A stretch of DNA of 64,000 bases from Silurus meridionalis (taxonomy: Eukaryota > Chordata > Actinopteri > Siluriformes > Siluridae): assembly GCF_014805685.1 (NCBI RefSeq), contig NC_060893.1, positions 18,978,525 to 19,042,524 of the forward strand, given 5' to 3'. The notes under the pieces were generated by a model that was given only the letters and a program-made list of their open reading frames with translations, was not told the DNA's origin and ran no database searches. A program made the translations under genes and the position numbers. Shown in pieces: positions 63,627 to 64,000 of this stretch. Positions within the stretch are counted from its first letter, which is position 1. Every line of letters starts with the position of its first letter.

Positions 63627-64000
63627 AGAATGTGGATAGTGGTGATGGTGGGGGTTAATAATCAGCTCTTCCGACTCTTATCGGAGAAAGGACAGAGCTG
63701 CATGCCTCTTTATCAGCACCGTTAAGATTGTGTCCTGGGCTTTTTTGAGCTTTTCTTCTCCTGTCGTTCTGCACAACTGGCAGCTCCACACTACACAGGA
63801 TGGAGTTTAATTCAGTTGAAGTTGTCACACTGTAGATGTTCATCTGACAGCATGCAGCATTCAGTATCTGGAAAAAACAAGAGGCAAAAACTATTTTTTT
63901 AACATGTGCTTTGATTTCATTATTTGTTTGTATCGGCTTTAACACACAAAACACACCTATACACTGCCTGACTGTAGGACATAACCACCCATGCCTTGAA

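Larger units (their letters stand above)
62338..64000. other. intergenic DNA to the window end
   Basis: (CA)n at 62703-62759 and (GA)n at 63576-63623. A less AT-rich patch lies at 63300-63480. No exon or repeat family recognised. Confidence 0.5.

Overview
The window looks like vertebrate nuclear DNA, most probably a teleost fish. It is AT-rich and intron-containing, dense in (CA)n, (TA)n, (GA)n and (ATT)n microsatellites, and carries Tc1/mariner, hAT-like, L2-like, DIRS-like and tRNA-SINE repeats typical of fish. The tRNA-SINE tail (the RC of the motif at 15449-15493) reminds me of catfish and related Ostariophysi, but that is an impression and not a test result.

Two protein-coding genes can be read with full exon structure, both on the + strand. 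The first is stanniocalcin-2 (stc2; 4 coding exons, 36871-41001, 277 aa predicted), a secreted Cys-rich glycoprotein hormone. The second is nkx2.5 (2 coding exons, 57360-59402, 306 aa predicted), the NK-2 class cardiac homeodomain factor. They are head-to-tail about 16 kb apart. As I recall, human STC2 and NKX2-5 are also neighbours in this orientation, so this is probably a conserved syntenic block. Their products act in unrelated processes; linkage, not a pathway, connects them.

Layout. 1-36 kb is a gene-poor flank with no recognisable exon. It holds an L2-like LINE 3' end (2.36-2.59 kb), SINE copies (7.1, 11.2, 15.45, 22.1 kb), a 32-bp-stem hairpin (8.2 kb), a 2-kb trinucleotide array (9.0-11.0 kb), a nearly complete but frameshifted Tc1/mariner element (12.28-13.83 kb), a DIRS-like 5' end with gag (18.2-19.7 kb), a 217-bp near-identical inverted repeat (20.2/21.8 kb), a 5'-truncated L2-like LINE (24.1-25.7 kb), a 905-bp hAT-like non-autonomous element (30.07-30.97 kb), a CpG-rich orphan promoter-like patch (33.1-33.3 kb) and a broken Tc1 copy (33.8-34.8 kb). 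36.2-41.5 kb is stc2 with a GA-repeat leader and a CpG-rich first intron. 41.5-57 kb is the intergenic interval, with a SINE, a Tc1 element split by an L2-like LINE (44.9-47.8 kb), a GTAT/TA array (49.1-49.6 kb), about 5 kb without recognisable repeats (49.7-54.2 kb) that could hold nkx2.5 regulatory DNA, and a 1.3-kb pentanucleotide array ending about 415 bp before the nkx2.5 ATG. 57-59.9 kb is nkx2.5. 60-64 kb is microsatellite-rich and has a hairpin MITE and a duplicated 110-bp block.

I found no CRISPR array, operon, bacterial gene, rRNA or true tRNA gene, and nothing I can defend as a new biological system. The best leads are structural: the long inverted repeat at 20-22 kb, the dispersed unclassified repeat pair at 27.8/48.1 kb, the hairpin MITE at 60.4 kb, and the orphan CpG promoter-like patch at 33.2 kb.
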